This document shows, one piece after another, positions 1 through 8,047 of a stretch of 64,000 nt of DNA (positions are counted from its first letter, which is position 1; every line of letters starts with the position of its first letter). Source of the stretch: Terasakiella sp. SH-1 (GTDB taxonomy: Bacteria > Pseudomonadota > Alphaproteobacteria > Rhodospirillales > Terasakiellaceae); the NCBI RefSeq assembly GCF_004564135.1, contig NZ_CP038255.1:342501-406500 (forward strand), given 5' to 3'. The notes below the pieces were generated by a model. The model saw only the letters and a list, made by a program, of their open reading frames with translations, was not told where the DNA came from and did no database searches. Made by a program: the position numbers and the translations under genes.

Positions 1-99
1 CTCCTTTCTCTGGCACCAAGTCGCAAGCAAATTATCCACTGTGCTATAAGTGTTTTACGGTGGATTGAATGTTGTTTCGTAATTTTGTGGCTTGATTTG

Positions 100-126
100 T
101 TGACATTCTATGTCATTAGATATCAT
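100..126 (+). promoter_or_regulatory. Candidate promoter and operator of the XRE regulator
   Basis: A TTGACA hexamer (100-105) is overlapped by the perfect palindrome TGACAT-TCT-ATGTCA (101-115). TATCAT at 121-126 could be a weak -10, although the 15-base spacing is short. The block ACATTCTAT recurs imperfectly at 150-158. A palindrome over a -35 box just upstream of an XRE gene is the usual autoregulation layout; that reading is inference. The central 13 bases recur with one change at 5752-5764. Confidence 0.4.
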
Positions 127-179
127 TCAGCTTTTGAAACTTGATAGATACATTCTATAGATACACAAAACGTATAATA

Positions 180-458
180 ATGAATAAAGACCGAGAACAA
201 AAAAAACTATTGGATGTTGGAAATCGACTCAGGATTTCCAGGACGGCACTTGGTTTATCCCAGAAAGATCTATATCAAACACTTGGTGTCAAAGCTGCCA
301 GTTGGAGTCACTGGGAAAGTGGGAAGAGAATGCCTGATCCAATTGTTATGTTTGATCTTTATGAAAAATTTGGGATCACGATGGAATGGATATACGGCGG
401 TGATATCCGAGGGTTACCTTTTTCCATCGCCCAGACCATTCTAAAGGAAGCGTCGTAA
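180..458 (+). CDS. XRE-family helix-turn-helix regulator
   Basis: Small DNA-binding protein of about 92 residues with one Cro/CI-type HTH domain filling most of the chain (motif region LSQKDLYQTLGV, then SHWESGKRMPD typical of the recognition helix and following turn). A TTG at 141 is in frame and would add 13 residues, but those codons overlap the second ACATTCTAT block, so the ATG at 180 is preferred; no good Shine-Dalgarno is visible for either. It precedes the recombinase gene in the same direction, so it probably represses itself or the recombinase operon. The target is unknown; the family call is firm. Confidence 0.8.
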   Translation: MNKDREQKKLLDVGNRLRISRTALGLSQKDLYQTLGVKAASWSHWESGKRMPDPIVMFDLYEKFGITMEWIYGGDIRGLPFSIAQTILKEAS

Positions 459-497
459 CGTCGTTTGTTTCTTTCAATGTGCCATATATTCACGCAA

Positions 498-556
498 AGC
501 TTGAAATTATACAAATTGTAAAATACTATCTACAAGTGTTTCAATAGTTTCAAGCT
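498..556 (+). promoter_or_regulatory. Inverted repeat in front of the recombinase gene
   Basis: Nine-base arms AGCTTGAAA (498-506) and TTTCAAGCT (548-556) flank 41 AT-rich bases just before the recombinase start. It may be an operator or leader hairpin. No consensus promoter is clear inside it. Confidence 0.25.
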
Positions 557-564
557 AGGCAATT

Positions 565-2121
565 GTGAGTATGGCTGAACAATCTCACAATAAGGCAGTT
601 CCTGTTCGAGCTGCGCAATATGTTCGGATGTCCACTGAACATCAAAAGTATTCGACTGAAAATCAGAGCGATGCAATCCTTCAGTATGCCCTGAACAAAG
701 GCTACGAAATTGTAGACACATATGAAGATAAGGGCAGGAGTGGCCTCAATGTCGAGGGTCGTAGTGGGCTACAGTGTCTTCTTTCTGATGTGGAAAATGG
801 AACAACCAATTTCTCCGTGGTCCTTGTTTATGACATCAGTCGTTGGGGCCGGTTTCAGGATTCCGATGAAAGTGCCTATTACGAATATTTGTGTAAGCGT
901 GCCGGAATACGTATCGAATATTGTGCCGAGCAGTTTGAGAATGATGGTAGCATCAGTTCTACAATTGTTAAAACAGTCAAGCGGGCCATGGCTGGCGAAT
1001 ACAGTCGGGAACTTTCAACAAAGGTATTTGCAGGGCAATGTCGGTTGGTGGAACTTGGCTATCGGCAAGGTGGGCAAGCGGGCTATGGGTTACGACGCCT
1101 TTTGATTGATGAAAAAGGAATTCCGAAAGGCATTCTGAAACGAGGAGAGCGCAAAAGTCTTCAAACAGACAGGGTAATTCTGACCCATGGGCCTCAAGAT
1201 GAAGTGGATACTGTGTGTTGGATGTATCAGGTTTTCACTCAGGGACACATGAATGAGAGGCAGATTGCAGAATATCTAAATGATCAAGGCATTCTGACAG
1301 ACCTTCATCACCCCTGGAGCCGGGCAACTATTCATCAGGTTCTAACAAATGAAAAATATATCGGTAACAATGTCTATAACCGTTCATCAGGAAAATTAAA
1401 AAGAACACGAACAAACAACCCAGTTGAAATGTGGGTTCGCTGCAAAGGTGCTTTCGATGCCATTGTTGACATTGAAACCTTCGACACAGCCCAGTCCATT
1501 ATTGAAGAAAGAAACAGGCGTTTCACAGATGATCAGATGTTGGAATGTCTGGTGAAGCTTTTAAATAAACATGGATCTCTTTCTGGCTTTATTATTGATG
1601 AGACAGACGGAATACCATCTTCAGGTGCTTATCGTAACCGTTTTGGCAGTTTGATCCGTGCCTATAAGAAAGTCGGTTTCACACCAGAACGTGATTATCG
1701 CTATATCGAAATCAATAAACATTTAAGAGGACTTCATCCTGAACTGGTTCAGGAAACGATCTCTAAAATCGAAGAGCTAGGTGGTCAGGTATCCATTTCT
1801 CAACGAGCTGGTTTACTCACGATCAATAATGAATTTACCGCATCACTGATTTTAAGCCGTTGTCAGGAAACAAAAGCCGGATCATTGCGCTGGAATATCC
1901 GGCTGGAGAGCAGCTTAAAGCCGGACATTACCATTGCCGTAAGGATGGCATACAACAACAAAGAGGCATTGGATTATTACCTTTTACCTTCAATAGACAC
2001 CATATCTTCCCGTCTCAGATTGGCGGAAGACAACGGCATTAATCTTGATATCTATCGATTTGACAACTTGGACTACCTCTATCGTCTTGCAAGACGTGTA
2101 AACTTGAAGGAGGTCGTTTAA
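565..2121 (+). CDS. Large serine site-specific recombinase
   Basis: A 518-residue DNA recombinase. The N-terminal resolvase domain (about residues 15-155) carries the nucleophile Ser23 in YVRMS, plus conserved DISRWGR and AGEYSREL motifs. A recombinase domain follows (about 190-330, ending near TNEKYIGNNVYNR). The usual cysteine zinc ribbon and coiled coil are not evident. Instead residues of roughly 335-390 hold a block with PSSGAYRNRFGSLIRAY, a motif I associate with a subset of these recombinases. GTG at 565 or ATG at 571 can start it. The stop codon overlaps the next ATG (TAATG), so it is coupled to the ParB-like genes. It likely integrates, excises or inverts DNA; its sites are unknown. 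Confidence 0.88.
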   Translation: MSMAEQSHNKAVPVRAAQYVRMSTEHQKYSTENQSDAILQYALNKGYEIVDTYEDKGRSGLNVEGRSGLQCLLSDVENGTTNFSVVLVYDISRWGRFQDSDESAYYEYLCKRAGIRIEYCAEQFENDGSISSTIVKTVKRAMAGEYSRELSTKVFAGQCRLVELGYRQGGQAGYGLRRLLIDEKGIPKGILKRGERKSLQTDRVILTHGPQDEVDTVCWMYQVFTQGHMNERQIAEYLNDQGILTDLHHPWSRATIHQVLTNEKYIGNNVYNRSSGKLKRTRTNNPVEMWVRCKGAFDAIVDIETFDTAQSIIEERNRRFTDDQMLECLVKLLNKHGSLSGFIIDETDGIPSSGAYRNRFGSLIRAYKKVGFTPERDYRYIEINKHLRGLHPELVQETISKIEELGGQVSISQRAGLLTINNEFTASLILSRCQETKAGSLRWNIRLESSLKPDITIAVRMAYNNKEALDYYLLPSIDTISSRLRLAEDNGINLDIYRFDNLDYLYRLARRVNLKEVV

Positions 2122-2981
2122 TGGAACATGCAAACCCATCTATTCAAATAATCCCGATCAATAAGATCAGGGTCGTGAACCCTAGGTCTAGGAATAAGAA
2201 AATATTTGCAGAACTTGTGGATAATATTGCGTTGCTGGGCTTGAAACGGCCTATCAAGGTATCTCCAACGAAAACAGGTTATGACCTCATCTGCGGACAA
2301 GGCCGTATGGAAGCTTATCAGGTTCTGGGAAGTAATGAAATTCCTGCAATCGTGACCAAAGTCTCAGAAGAAGACCTTCATATCATGAGTCTTTCAGAAA
2401 ATATCGCACGTCGAAAACACAGCAACGAAGACTTGCTTTACGGTATCAAAGATTTGGAAGACCGAGGATACAGCCCCAAAGAAATCTCTAAGAAAACAGG
2501 TCTGGATCCAAACTATGTAAGAGGAATCTCACATTTGCTGAATGCTGGTGAAGAAAGATTGATTGCCGCTGTTGAAAAAGGAACCGTTTCCCTCAGTCTT
2601 GCCGTTGAGATATCTCGTGGGAATGACACAGATTTACAAAAAAGTCTGACAGATGCGTACGAAAGCGGGGAGCTAAAAGGCGACCAACTCTTGAAAGTGC
2701 GCAGAATTGTCAGTCAAAGGCGACATATGGGAAAGCGATACGGAGCATCAAGAAGACGTAACGGTAAGCCTTTATCTACAACAAAACTGGTGCAGGCTTA
2801 TCAGGATGAAGTCAATCGGCAAAAGCTTATGATCAAGAAAGCAGATATCAACGAACAACGTTTACTTATTCTCGTTTCAGCTTTACGCCATCTTATGTCA
2901 GATGAACATTTCAAAACGCTCTTACGGGCCGAAGGGTTTAATGATATGCCGGAAGTACTCGCTGAGAAGTTAAAGTCATGA
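2121..2981 (+). CDS. ParB/Spo0J-type nuclease-like domain protein, recombinase-linked
   Basis: A 286-residue protein with a ParB N-terminal domain (about residues 8-95). ICGQGRMEAYQ stands where chromosomal ParB has its GERR box, and LSENIARRKHS matches the following ENxxR box. A helix-turn-helix follows (about 105-150, GYSPKEISKKTGLDPNYVRG). The C-terminal half is basic. ParB proteins bind DNA sites and load CTP; whether this divergent box still binds nucleotide is unknown. It overlaps the recombinase by one base and the next gene by four, so all three are probably made together. A role as accessory or directionality factor for the recombinase is inference; partition of an extrachromosomal form is the alternative. 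Confidence 0.8.
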   Translation: MEHANPSIQIIPINKIRVVNPRSRNKKIFAELVDNIALLGLKRPIKVSPTKTGYDLICGQGRMEAYQVLGSNEIPAIVTKVSEEDLHIMSLSENIARRKHSNEDLLYGIKDLEDRGYSPKEISKKTGLDPNYVRGISHLLNAGEERLIAAVEKGTVSLSLAVEISRGNDTDLQKSLTDAYESGELKGDQLLKVRRIVSQRRHMGKRYGASRRRNGKPLSTTKLVQAYQDEVNRQKLMIKKADINEQRLLILVSALRHLMSDEHFKTLLRAEGFNDMPEVLAEKLKS

Positions 2982-3877
2982 CTGATATCACTAAAAGCTT
3001 CCAGGATGATATGATCATGGTCGCGTTGGAGCGGATTGCTCCAACACGACTTGTTTCACCAAGTTTACGCCAAACTCAGAAATACCGCACGATATTAGCA
3101 ACGATCAAAGATGTGGATATCATCGAACCTCTGGCGGTTTATCCAGATCAGAACAAAGTAAATGGCCAGCGCAATTATATCTTGTTAGATGGCCATCTCC
3201 GTTATGAGGCCCTAAAGGAATTGGGCAAAAAGAAAGCCCTTTGTTTGATCTCAACTGATGATGAAAGTTTCACATATAATAAGAAAATTAATCGCCTGAC
3301 TTCCATCCAGGAAAATAAAATGATCGTAAAGGCAATTGAACGTGGCGTATCGGCAGATCGTATTGCAAAAGCCTTGGATGTGAATATTAAACGTATCAGA
3401 GCAAAGCAGAATATGCTGCGTGATATTGCTCCAGAAGTTGTGGAAATACTGAAAGATAAAATGGTCAGCGTTCAGGTTTTCTCTGTTTTACGAAAAATGA
3501 AACCCATGGCACAGATTGAAACCAGTGAAATGATGCTTTCTGCCAATAGATATACGGTGACTTATGCGAAAGCTCTGTTGGCAGGAATGCCGCAGGAAAA
3601 GCTTGTGAAAGCAAAAAACAAGAAAAACATAAAAGGTGTATCGCCAGAAGACATTGCAAAAATGGAAAAAGAAATGGAACGCCTTCAGGCTGCGTACAGA
3701 AATATTGATGAAAATCTGGGCGAAACAATATTTTCCCTTGTTGTCACCAAAGGGTATTTATCGAAAATCCTGGAGAATGAAGAAATCGAGAGCTATTTGC
3801 ATCGCCATCATGCTTCCACGCTGGATGAAATTCATGCCGTCATAGATAAAATGGGGGAAGAAATTCAGCTAAATTGA
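2978..3877 (+). CDS. RepB/ParB-like plasmid-partition family protein
   Basis: A 299-residue second ParB-type protein, clearly different from its neighbour. The N-terminal ParB-like fold spans about residues 15-105, with LLDGHLRYEALKELG at the usual GERR position. An HTH segment (GVSADRIAKALDVNIKRIRAKQ) follows, then a RepB-like C-terminal region rich in charged helices (about 150-290). Its ATG lies inside the ATGA overlap with the upstream gene. A recombinase followed by a ParB-domain and a RepB-C-terminal protein recurs in proteobacterial genomes to my knowledge, but I know of no assigned function. No ParA ATPase gene is present in the window, which weighs against simple plasmid partition. 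Confidence 0.78.
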   Translation: MTDITKSFQDDMIMVALERIAPTRLVSPSLRQTQKYRTILATIKDVDIIEPLAVYPDQNKVNGQRNYILLDGHLRYEALKELGKKKALCLISTDDESFTYNKKINRLTSIQENKMIVKAIERGVSADRIAKALDVNIKRIRAKQNMLRDIAPEVVEILKDKMVSVQVFSVLRKMKPMAQIETSEMMLSANRYTVTYAKALLAGMPQEKLVKAKNKKNIKGVSPEDIAKMEKEMERLQAAYRNIDENLGETIFSLVVTKGYLSKILENEEIESYLHRHHASTLDEIHAVIDKMGEEIQLN

Positions 3878-3890
3878 TCAGCTTATGAAA

Positions 3891-3919
3891 AGGGGCGGAA
3901 GAACGAACTTCCTGCCCCT
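3891..3919. terminator. Hairpin between convergent genes
   Basis: Arms AGGGGCGGAAG and CTTCC-T-GCCCCT enclose AACGAA. On the minus strand the stem is followed by TTTTC, so it best fits a terminator of the alginate-lyase-like gene, and it may also stop the ParB operon. Confidence 0.5.
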
Positions 3920-3925
3920 GACACA

Positions 3926-4606
3926 TCAATATGCAATAATTTCCTTCACCGGCTTGAAGAAGCATGTGGTGTAGCCACCGTAATGGGCGCCGTAGGCACC
4001 CGCTGAGCTGTAGTAAGAGCTGTTTGTTTCCTCAAGGAAGTGAACGATAAGTTCATTTATTTTGTCGTTCGGAAAACGAGCACGATAGGCTTCGGCCCAG
4101 GAGATGTTCATCGCACCAGTAGATTTCACCCGATATGCGAAGGTTAAGTCCTGGTTATCTGGAGAATTTGCAGTGTGATTTTCGTCCATTGCTGAAGAAA
4201 GTAGCCAGCGAATGGCATCTCTCAAGTTTTGACCACGCGCATTCTTGAGTTCATAATCAGGTACATTCATGTTTTCAGCGGTTTCCGCAGCCATGACGGC
4301 ATAGCCGATTACCATGTTTGTGTACCGCAACCGGTTCTGGGCAGGTACCGTACTGGTCCAGCGCTTTGAAATGACGGAGCTGATGTGACCATCTGCTTGA
4401 ATGGTACCGATCACTTCCTTGAAATACTTATAGCTAGCTTCAAAAATATCTTGAGCGCCGGTTGCTGCTCCCCAGGACATCCAGGCAGCCGCAAGTGTGG
4501 ACCTGCGGTCAGGACCTCGGGCGATGATGCCTGCGATATTTTGTTCAGAGGCATACATGGTATTGCCCCAATCTTTCATCTGGCTCAAAAAGGTTGATGA
4601 ACGCAT
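3926..4606 (-). pseudogene. Alginate-lyase-like gene, 5' truncated
   Basis: The 226 visible residues resemble the C-terminal part of the alginate lyase (poly-mannuronate lyase) family. This includes a tryptophan- and tyrosine-rich helical region and a segment ending near AEAYRARFPND. Family members usually exceed 320 residues and start with a signal peptide, both missing here. The frame stays open upstream of the ATG for about 25 more codons and runs into the IS481 remnant, so insertion of that element probably removed the 5' end. The ATG at 4606 is only the first one left. Confidence in the family is moderate because only the less conserved half remains. Confidence 0.55.
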
Positions 4607-4609
4607 TAA

Positions 4610-5215
4610 AGACTTTATTTGGAATAGTTCCGATCCGATCTGACAGCCGACGTTGAAAAAGGGCGGGTTACCTGTTTTGATGAAGGTGCGAACCTTTAAT
4701 CATTAAAACTCAAAGAGGTAACCCTATGCTTCAAAGTAACGAAAGAATCATTAAACATAAAGTCGGACTTCTCAATCTGGCAGAAGAACTTGGTAACGTC
4801 TCCAAAGCCTGCGGATTATCCAGAGACACTTTTTACCGCTATAAGGCGGCTGTTGATGAAGGGGGCGTTACGGCTCTTTTTGAAAAGAGCCGTAACGCCC
4901 CTAATCTCAAAAATTGCATCGACATGGCAACCGAAGAAGCAGTTGTCGCCTATGCCATTGAATACCCAGCCCACGGGCAACAACGCACCAGCAATAAGCT
5001 TCGTAAACGTGGCGTATTCATCTCTCCCAGCGGAGTTCGATGTTGTTGGTTGCGTCACGATCTGGGTAACTTCAAATCTCGCTTGAAAGCCTTGGAAGCC
5101 AAAGTCGCTGAGGAAGGCATCATTCTGACTGAAGCTCAGGTTCAGGCTCTGGAAAAGAAGAAACTGGATGACCAAGCAAGTGGCGAGATTGATACGGCTC
5201 ATCCCGGTTACCATT
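4610..5215 (+). mobile_element. IS481-family insertion sequence remnant
   Basis: This segment holds the N-terminal third of an IS481 transposase and a leader that breaks the alginate-lyase-like gene. The catalytic DDE half and right end are gone: homology stops near 5210, where unrelated sequence begins. Exact ends cannot be set because the right inverted repeat is lost; the left end lies somewhere between about 4610 and 4690. Confidence 0.7.
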
Positions 5216-5244
5216 CTGAGCGTGTGAACCTTTGGTCCCTGTGA
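4726..5244 (+). pseudogene. IS481-family transposase, C-terminally truncated
   Basis: The 172-residue ORF begins MLQSNERIIKHKVGLLNLAEE and carries the helix-turn-helix region and the linker ending ...IDTAHPGY, just before the DDE catalytic core of IS481 transposases (full length about 350 residues). After that the frame runs through 11 foreign residues to a stop, so no catalytic domain is made. It also lacks a few residues in the HTH (KACGLSRDT) compared with the family pattern as I recall it. Residues GGVTALF to RNAP are encoded by a perfect inverted repeat. It is inactive as a transposase. Confidence 0.8.
4862..4901. repeat. Perfect 19-bp inverted repeat inside transposase remnant
   Basis: Bases 4862-4880 pair perfectly with 4883-4901, leaving a two-base loop (TG). 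Both strands therefore encode a similar peptide here. No T tract follows, so it is not a normal terminator. Confidence 0.9.
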
Positions 5245-5393
5245 GCGAGTAGCTTGAGCCATGGCAGGTCAATTAATGTTTTGATCGTGTCATATTGGGG
5301 AACATTAGAGGGGAGGTGCCAACCACCCAGATACTCGTCTTCCTGTGTGAATATCCAGAGGTCACCAATGATCTTGTTGTTTTCGATGAGCAT
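5208..5393 (-). CDS. Small hypothetical protein, possibly a gene fragment
   Basis: A 61-codon ORF (begins MLIENNKIIGDLWIFTQEDE) whose composition looks protein-like: many aromatic and acidic residues, ending FTRSEW. The frame is open upstream to about 5505 without another ATG, so it may be the tail of a longer gene whose start is lost. It abuts the broken end of the IS481 transposase, so its 3' end may also be altered. I do not recognise the family and there is no clear Shine-Dalgarno. Confidence 0.25.
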   Translation of the reverse strand: MLIENNKIIGDLWIFTQEDEYLGGWHLPSNVPQYDTIKTLIDLPWLKLLAHRDQRFTRSEW

Positions 5394-5509
5394 GGAGAAG
5401 AAACCTTTCTTGTTCGTTGTTGATTGCGCTGGAGAACATGAGTCAGACGGAATCGTAGAACAAGACTTGTAATTAAGTTTCTTCTGAGTATGATAAAATC
5501 AATAAATTC

Positions 5510-5935
5510 AAATAGATACGGCAGCGTATGTAATTTCATGCCTATGCTGTAAAGGACCAGAACCCGCACGGGTAGATACGCCAGAACCTGCATCTGGTTC
5601 ACGAATAAAACTGAACTTTCAGCAAAACCCTATTCAGGCATCAGAACCTAAATCTGACGTGATGATCAACTTCACCACATCGACTTAAAAGTCATTTGTC
5701 CAATAACTAGACAAGCTTGTCCATATTCAGGACAGGCATGGCGTAGGGCTACGACATTCTGTGTCGTATTGAGTTTTAGCTTTTCTGAGCCTATCCATGG
5801 TTATCACTCTCTGCTGATAAAGAATATACAGCGATGGAAGTTCAGAAAGCTGTGTGGTATACCTGTATGGTAAGTCTGTATGGTAGGTAAAATTAGCGCT
5901 TGCGTATGTATTGCATTAAGTCGCTGTTTTCAAAG
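5510..5935. other. Non-coding, palindrome-rich stretch
   Basis: No convincing gene. Small inverted repeats cluster here: CCAGA...TCTGG (5581-5597), TCAGA...TCTGA (5641-5657, same CAGAACCT core 60 bases on), GACAAGCTTGTC (5710-5721), GTCC-N7-GGAC (5719-5733) and TACGACA-N5-TGTCGTA (5750-5768). Such clusters can be protein-binding sites or relics of element ends. Confidence 0.5.
5750..5768. promoter_or_regulatory. Palindrome matching the XRE operator candidate
   Basis: TACGACA and TGTCGTA surround TTCTG. The inner 13 bases (5752-5764) equal those at 102-114 except one purine. It is either a second site for the XRE protein or one border of the island; inference. Confidence 0.35.
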
Positions 5936-5959
5936 AAAAAACCGAGGCGTTAACCTCGG
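5936..5959 (-). terminator. Rho-independent terminator of tRNA-Ser
   Basis: Read on the minus strand, CCGAGG-TTAACG-CCTCGG is followed directly by TTTTTTC. It lies 11 bases downstream of the tRNA 3' end. Confidence 0.8.
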
Positions 5960-5970
5960 CTTGATCAAAG

Positions 5971-6061
5971 TGGCGGACAGAGAGGGATTCGAACCCTCGA
6001 TGAGCTGTTAACCCATACCCGCGTTCCAGGCGAGCGCCTTCAGCCACTCGGCCATCTGTCC
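5971..6061 (-). tRNA. tRNA-Ser (anticodon GGA)
   Basis: A 91-base class II tRNA on the minus strand. The acceptor stem pairs GGACAGA with TCTGTCC, discriminator G precedes an encoded CCA, the T arm contains GGTTCGAATCC, and the variable arm is long as expected for serine. The anticodon loop is CTGGAAC, giving GGA, which reads UCC/UCU codons. It has its own terminator downstream and lies at the right edge of the accessory island. Confidence 0.95.
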
Positions 6062-6261
6062 ACAATATATATCTTGCCCCAAAGGGCAGTGCGCTGGAAC
6101 GGGCGCAACCTAGCGAAGTCCGCTCTTTCCTGCAATAGTTTTTTTGAAGTTTTTGTTTCTTTTTTCAACTTGTCCCACCTCAAGTCCTTGAAATCGGATT
6201 TTGGTATAATATCTGGTGAAACATAAGACCTGTTCACACACTTTAACAGGGGAGAAAGACG

Positions 6262-6957
6262 ATGACCATTGACGTCCAAGGTGTCATCCAGGCTCTGAGT
6301 AGGGCCGTAGAGGTTTCACCTACCGATGCAGATGAAGATCTCCATCCGGTAATTACCCTTTCGCGTGATTTTGGCACAGGTGGTGCAGAAATTTCGCGCA
6401 TGCTGGCTGAACGTTTGGGGCTGGAAATTTATGATGAAAATGTCATTGACGCCATTGCCCAACGCTCAGAAGTGAATAAAAGCCTGCTGAAAAACCTTCA
6501 TGAAAAAATCAGCTCTGCCAGTGATGCATGGCTTTATGCCATGGTAACTGGTAAAAATGTGGCACGCGAAGATTATGTCAATGCGTTGGTCACGGTTATT
6601 CGCTGCATTTATCATAAAGGCGGGATCATCATTGGCCGGGGTGGCCATGTGGTGTTGCAGGGGCGTGATGTTTTGCGGGTTCGCTTGACCGGATCACGTG
6701 AAGCTTGTGCCAAACGGGTTGCGCATCGTGATCGCTTAACCCTCACAGAAGCCAAGCGCAAATGTGGGGAAGTGAACAAGATGCGGGCAAAATTCGTCTG
6801 GAATATGTTCAACTCTCGTCTCAATGATCCAACAAATTTTGATATGACGATCAATACGGATCATTTTGCCCATTACGAGCAAGTTGTCGAAATTCTGATC
6901 CGTAGCATGGAAATGATGGGATATAATAAGCGTCGCACAGGAACGACCAATAGATAA
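6262..6957 (+). CDS. Cytidylate kinase-like family protein
   Basis: A 231-residue soluble protein related to cytidylate kinases. Residues about 30-55 (ITLSRDFGTGGAEISRMLAERLG) take the place of the nucleotide-binding loop, IYDENVI follows, and RGGHVVL and a basic lid (AHRDRLTLTEAKRK) lie further on. Proteins of this group are annotated from the fold; the substrate is not established and the real Cmk is normally encoded beside rpsA, so this is a paralog. A strong GGGGAGA ribosome site precedes the ATG. It stands alone between the tRNA and the antiporter gene. Confidence 0.82.
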   Translation: MTIDVQGVIQALSRAVEVSPTDADEDLHPVITLSRDFGTGGAEISRMLAERLGLEIYDENVIDAIAQRSEVNKSLLKNLHEKISSASDAWLYAMVTGKNVAREDYVNALVTVIRCIYHKGGIIIGRGGHVVLQGRDVLRVRLTGSREACAKRVAHRDRLTLTEAKRKCGEVNKMRAKFVWNMFNSRLNDPTNFDMTINTDHFAHYEQVVEILIRSMEMMGYNKRRTGTTNR

Positions 6958-7066
6958 CACCTGTAGGTGAAAAACGCGCCAATACGGGTTTATGCCCTTT
7001 ACATTGTGCATCGGGCATGGCAAAGCTCTCGCACGTTTTGACAAATTCTAAAGGTCTTCCTTACTG

Positions 7067-8047
7067 ATGATGTACTTATATATTGCGATCGGATTTGTTC
7101 TGCTCTTGGGTGGGGCGGAGTTTCTGGTCAAAGGGTCCGTTGGCTTGGCGCGACGCGTAGGCGTTTCACCATTGGTCATCGGGATGACGGTTGTTGCCCT
7201 TGGCACGTCCGCCCCGGAATTTGTTGTCAGTCTGGATGCAGCCCTTGAAAATGCCGCTGGGATCGCAACGGGTAATATCATTGGGTCCAATATCGCCAAT
7301 ATTTTATTGATTTTGGGGGTGACGGCTCTGATTAAACCCATCAAGGGGGACCCCAGTGCGATTATGCGCGACGGGGTGATCTTGCTGGGCTGTAGTGCAG
7401 TCTTTACGTTCCTTTGTACCCAAGGGGTACTGGGCTTTAGCTCCGGTGCGGTTCTGTTTGGGCTGTTTATTGCCTTCTTGGGCTATTCTTATTGGCGAGA
7501 ACGTCATGGGGATGACCCGGAAGCTGCTGAACTCCATGCTCAGGAAGCTGATGAAATTGAAAGTCCAGAAAATGTCTGGGTGATGTTGCTTATGACTTTC
7601 GGGGGCATTGGCGCTGTTGTGTTTGGGGCGGAGCTTTTGGTCGATGGGGGTACGCAAGTCGCCCGTCAGTTTGGTGTCTCAGAAGAAGTGATCGGTTTGA
7701 CCATGATTGCCATTGGCACCAGCTTGCCGGAACTCGCAGCCAGTGGGATGGCAGCTATTCGGGGGCATACGGATGTGGCCTTGGGGAATGTAATCGGCTC
7801 TAACCTGTTTAATATCTTGGGAGTACTAGGGGCGGTTGCCATGATCCAGCAATTGCCTGTGGCTGAACAATTGCTTGATTTTGACTTGTGGATCATGATG
7901 GGTGCAACGGTCCTGCTTATTCCATTTATGGTGACGCGCTGGGAACTGTCACGCAAAGAGGGACTGGTTTTTGCGGTTGCCTATATTGCGTATATTTCCG
8001 CCCAAGCCTATGGCGTGGATCGTGTCTTGGAACTGGTTCAACTATAA
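7067..8047 (+). CDS. Calcium/sodium antiporter (CaCA family, YrbG-like)
   Basis: A 326-residue inner-membrane exchanger with about ten hydrophobic helices in two inverted halves. The signature alpha repeats are GMTVVALGTSAPEFVVS (near residue 40) and GLTMIAIGTSLPELAAS (near 215); both keep the acidic residue that binds the cation. A charged cytoplasmic loop (about 145-170) separates the halves, as in bacterial YrbG. It probably expels Ca2+ in exchange for Na+ or H+. Two ATGs lie side by side at 7067 and 7070. The next gene begins right after its stop, suggesting one transcript with the pterin genes. Confidence 0.9.
   Translation: MMYLYIAIGFVLLLGGAEFLVKGSVGLARRVGVSPLVIGMTVVALGTSAPEFVVSLDAALENAAGIATGNIIGSNIANILLILGVTALIKPIKGDPSAIMRDGVILLGCSAVFTFLCTQGVLGFSSGAVLFGLFIAFLGYSYWRERHGDDPEAAELHAQEADEIESPENVWVMLLMTFGGIGAVVFGAELLVDGGTQVARQFGVSEEVIGLTMIAIGTSLPELAASGMAAIRGHTDVALGNVIGSNLFNILGVLGAVAMIQQLPVAEQLLDFDLWIMMGATVLLIPFMVTRWELSRKEGLVFAVAYIAYISAQAYGVDRVLELVQL

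Noticed and set aside
141..179. TTG start for the XRE gene
   Set aside because: It would place the second ACATTCTAT block inside the gene and lacks a ribosome site; ATG at 180 begins the conserved fold just as well.
4816..5262. 148-codon ORF on the minus strand through the IS481 remnant
   Set aside because: It is the antisense of the transposase; its similar peptide arises from the perfect inverted repeat at 4862-4901.
5273..5602. 109-codon minus-strand ORF overlapping the small hypothetical gene
   Set aside because: Composition is less protein-like than the overlapping frame ending at 5208, and no ribosome site is seen.
5971..6061. tRNA-Ser as integration site of the recombinase island
   Set aside because: No duplicated tRNA 3' end is visible to the left within the window, and large serine recombinases do not usually use tRNA genes.
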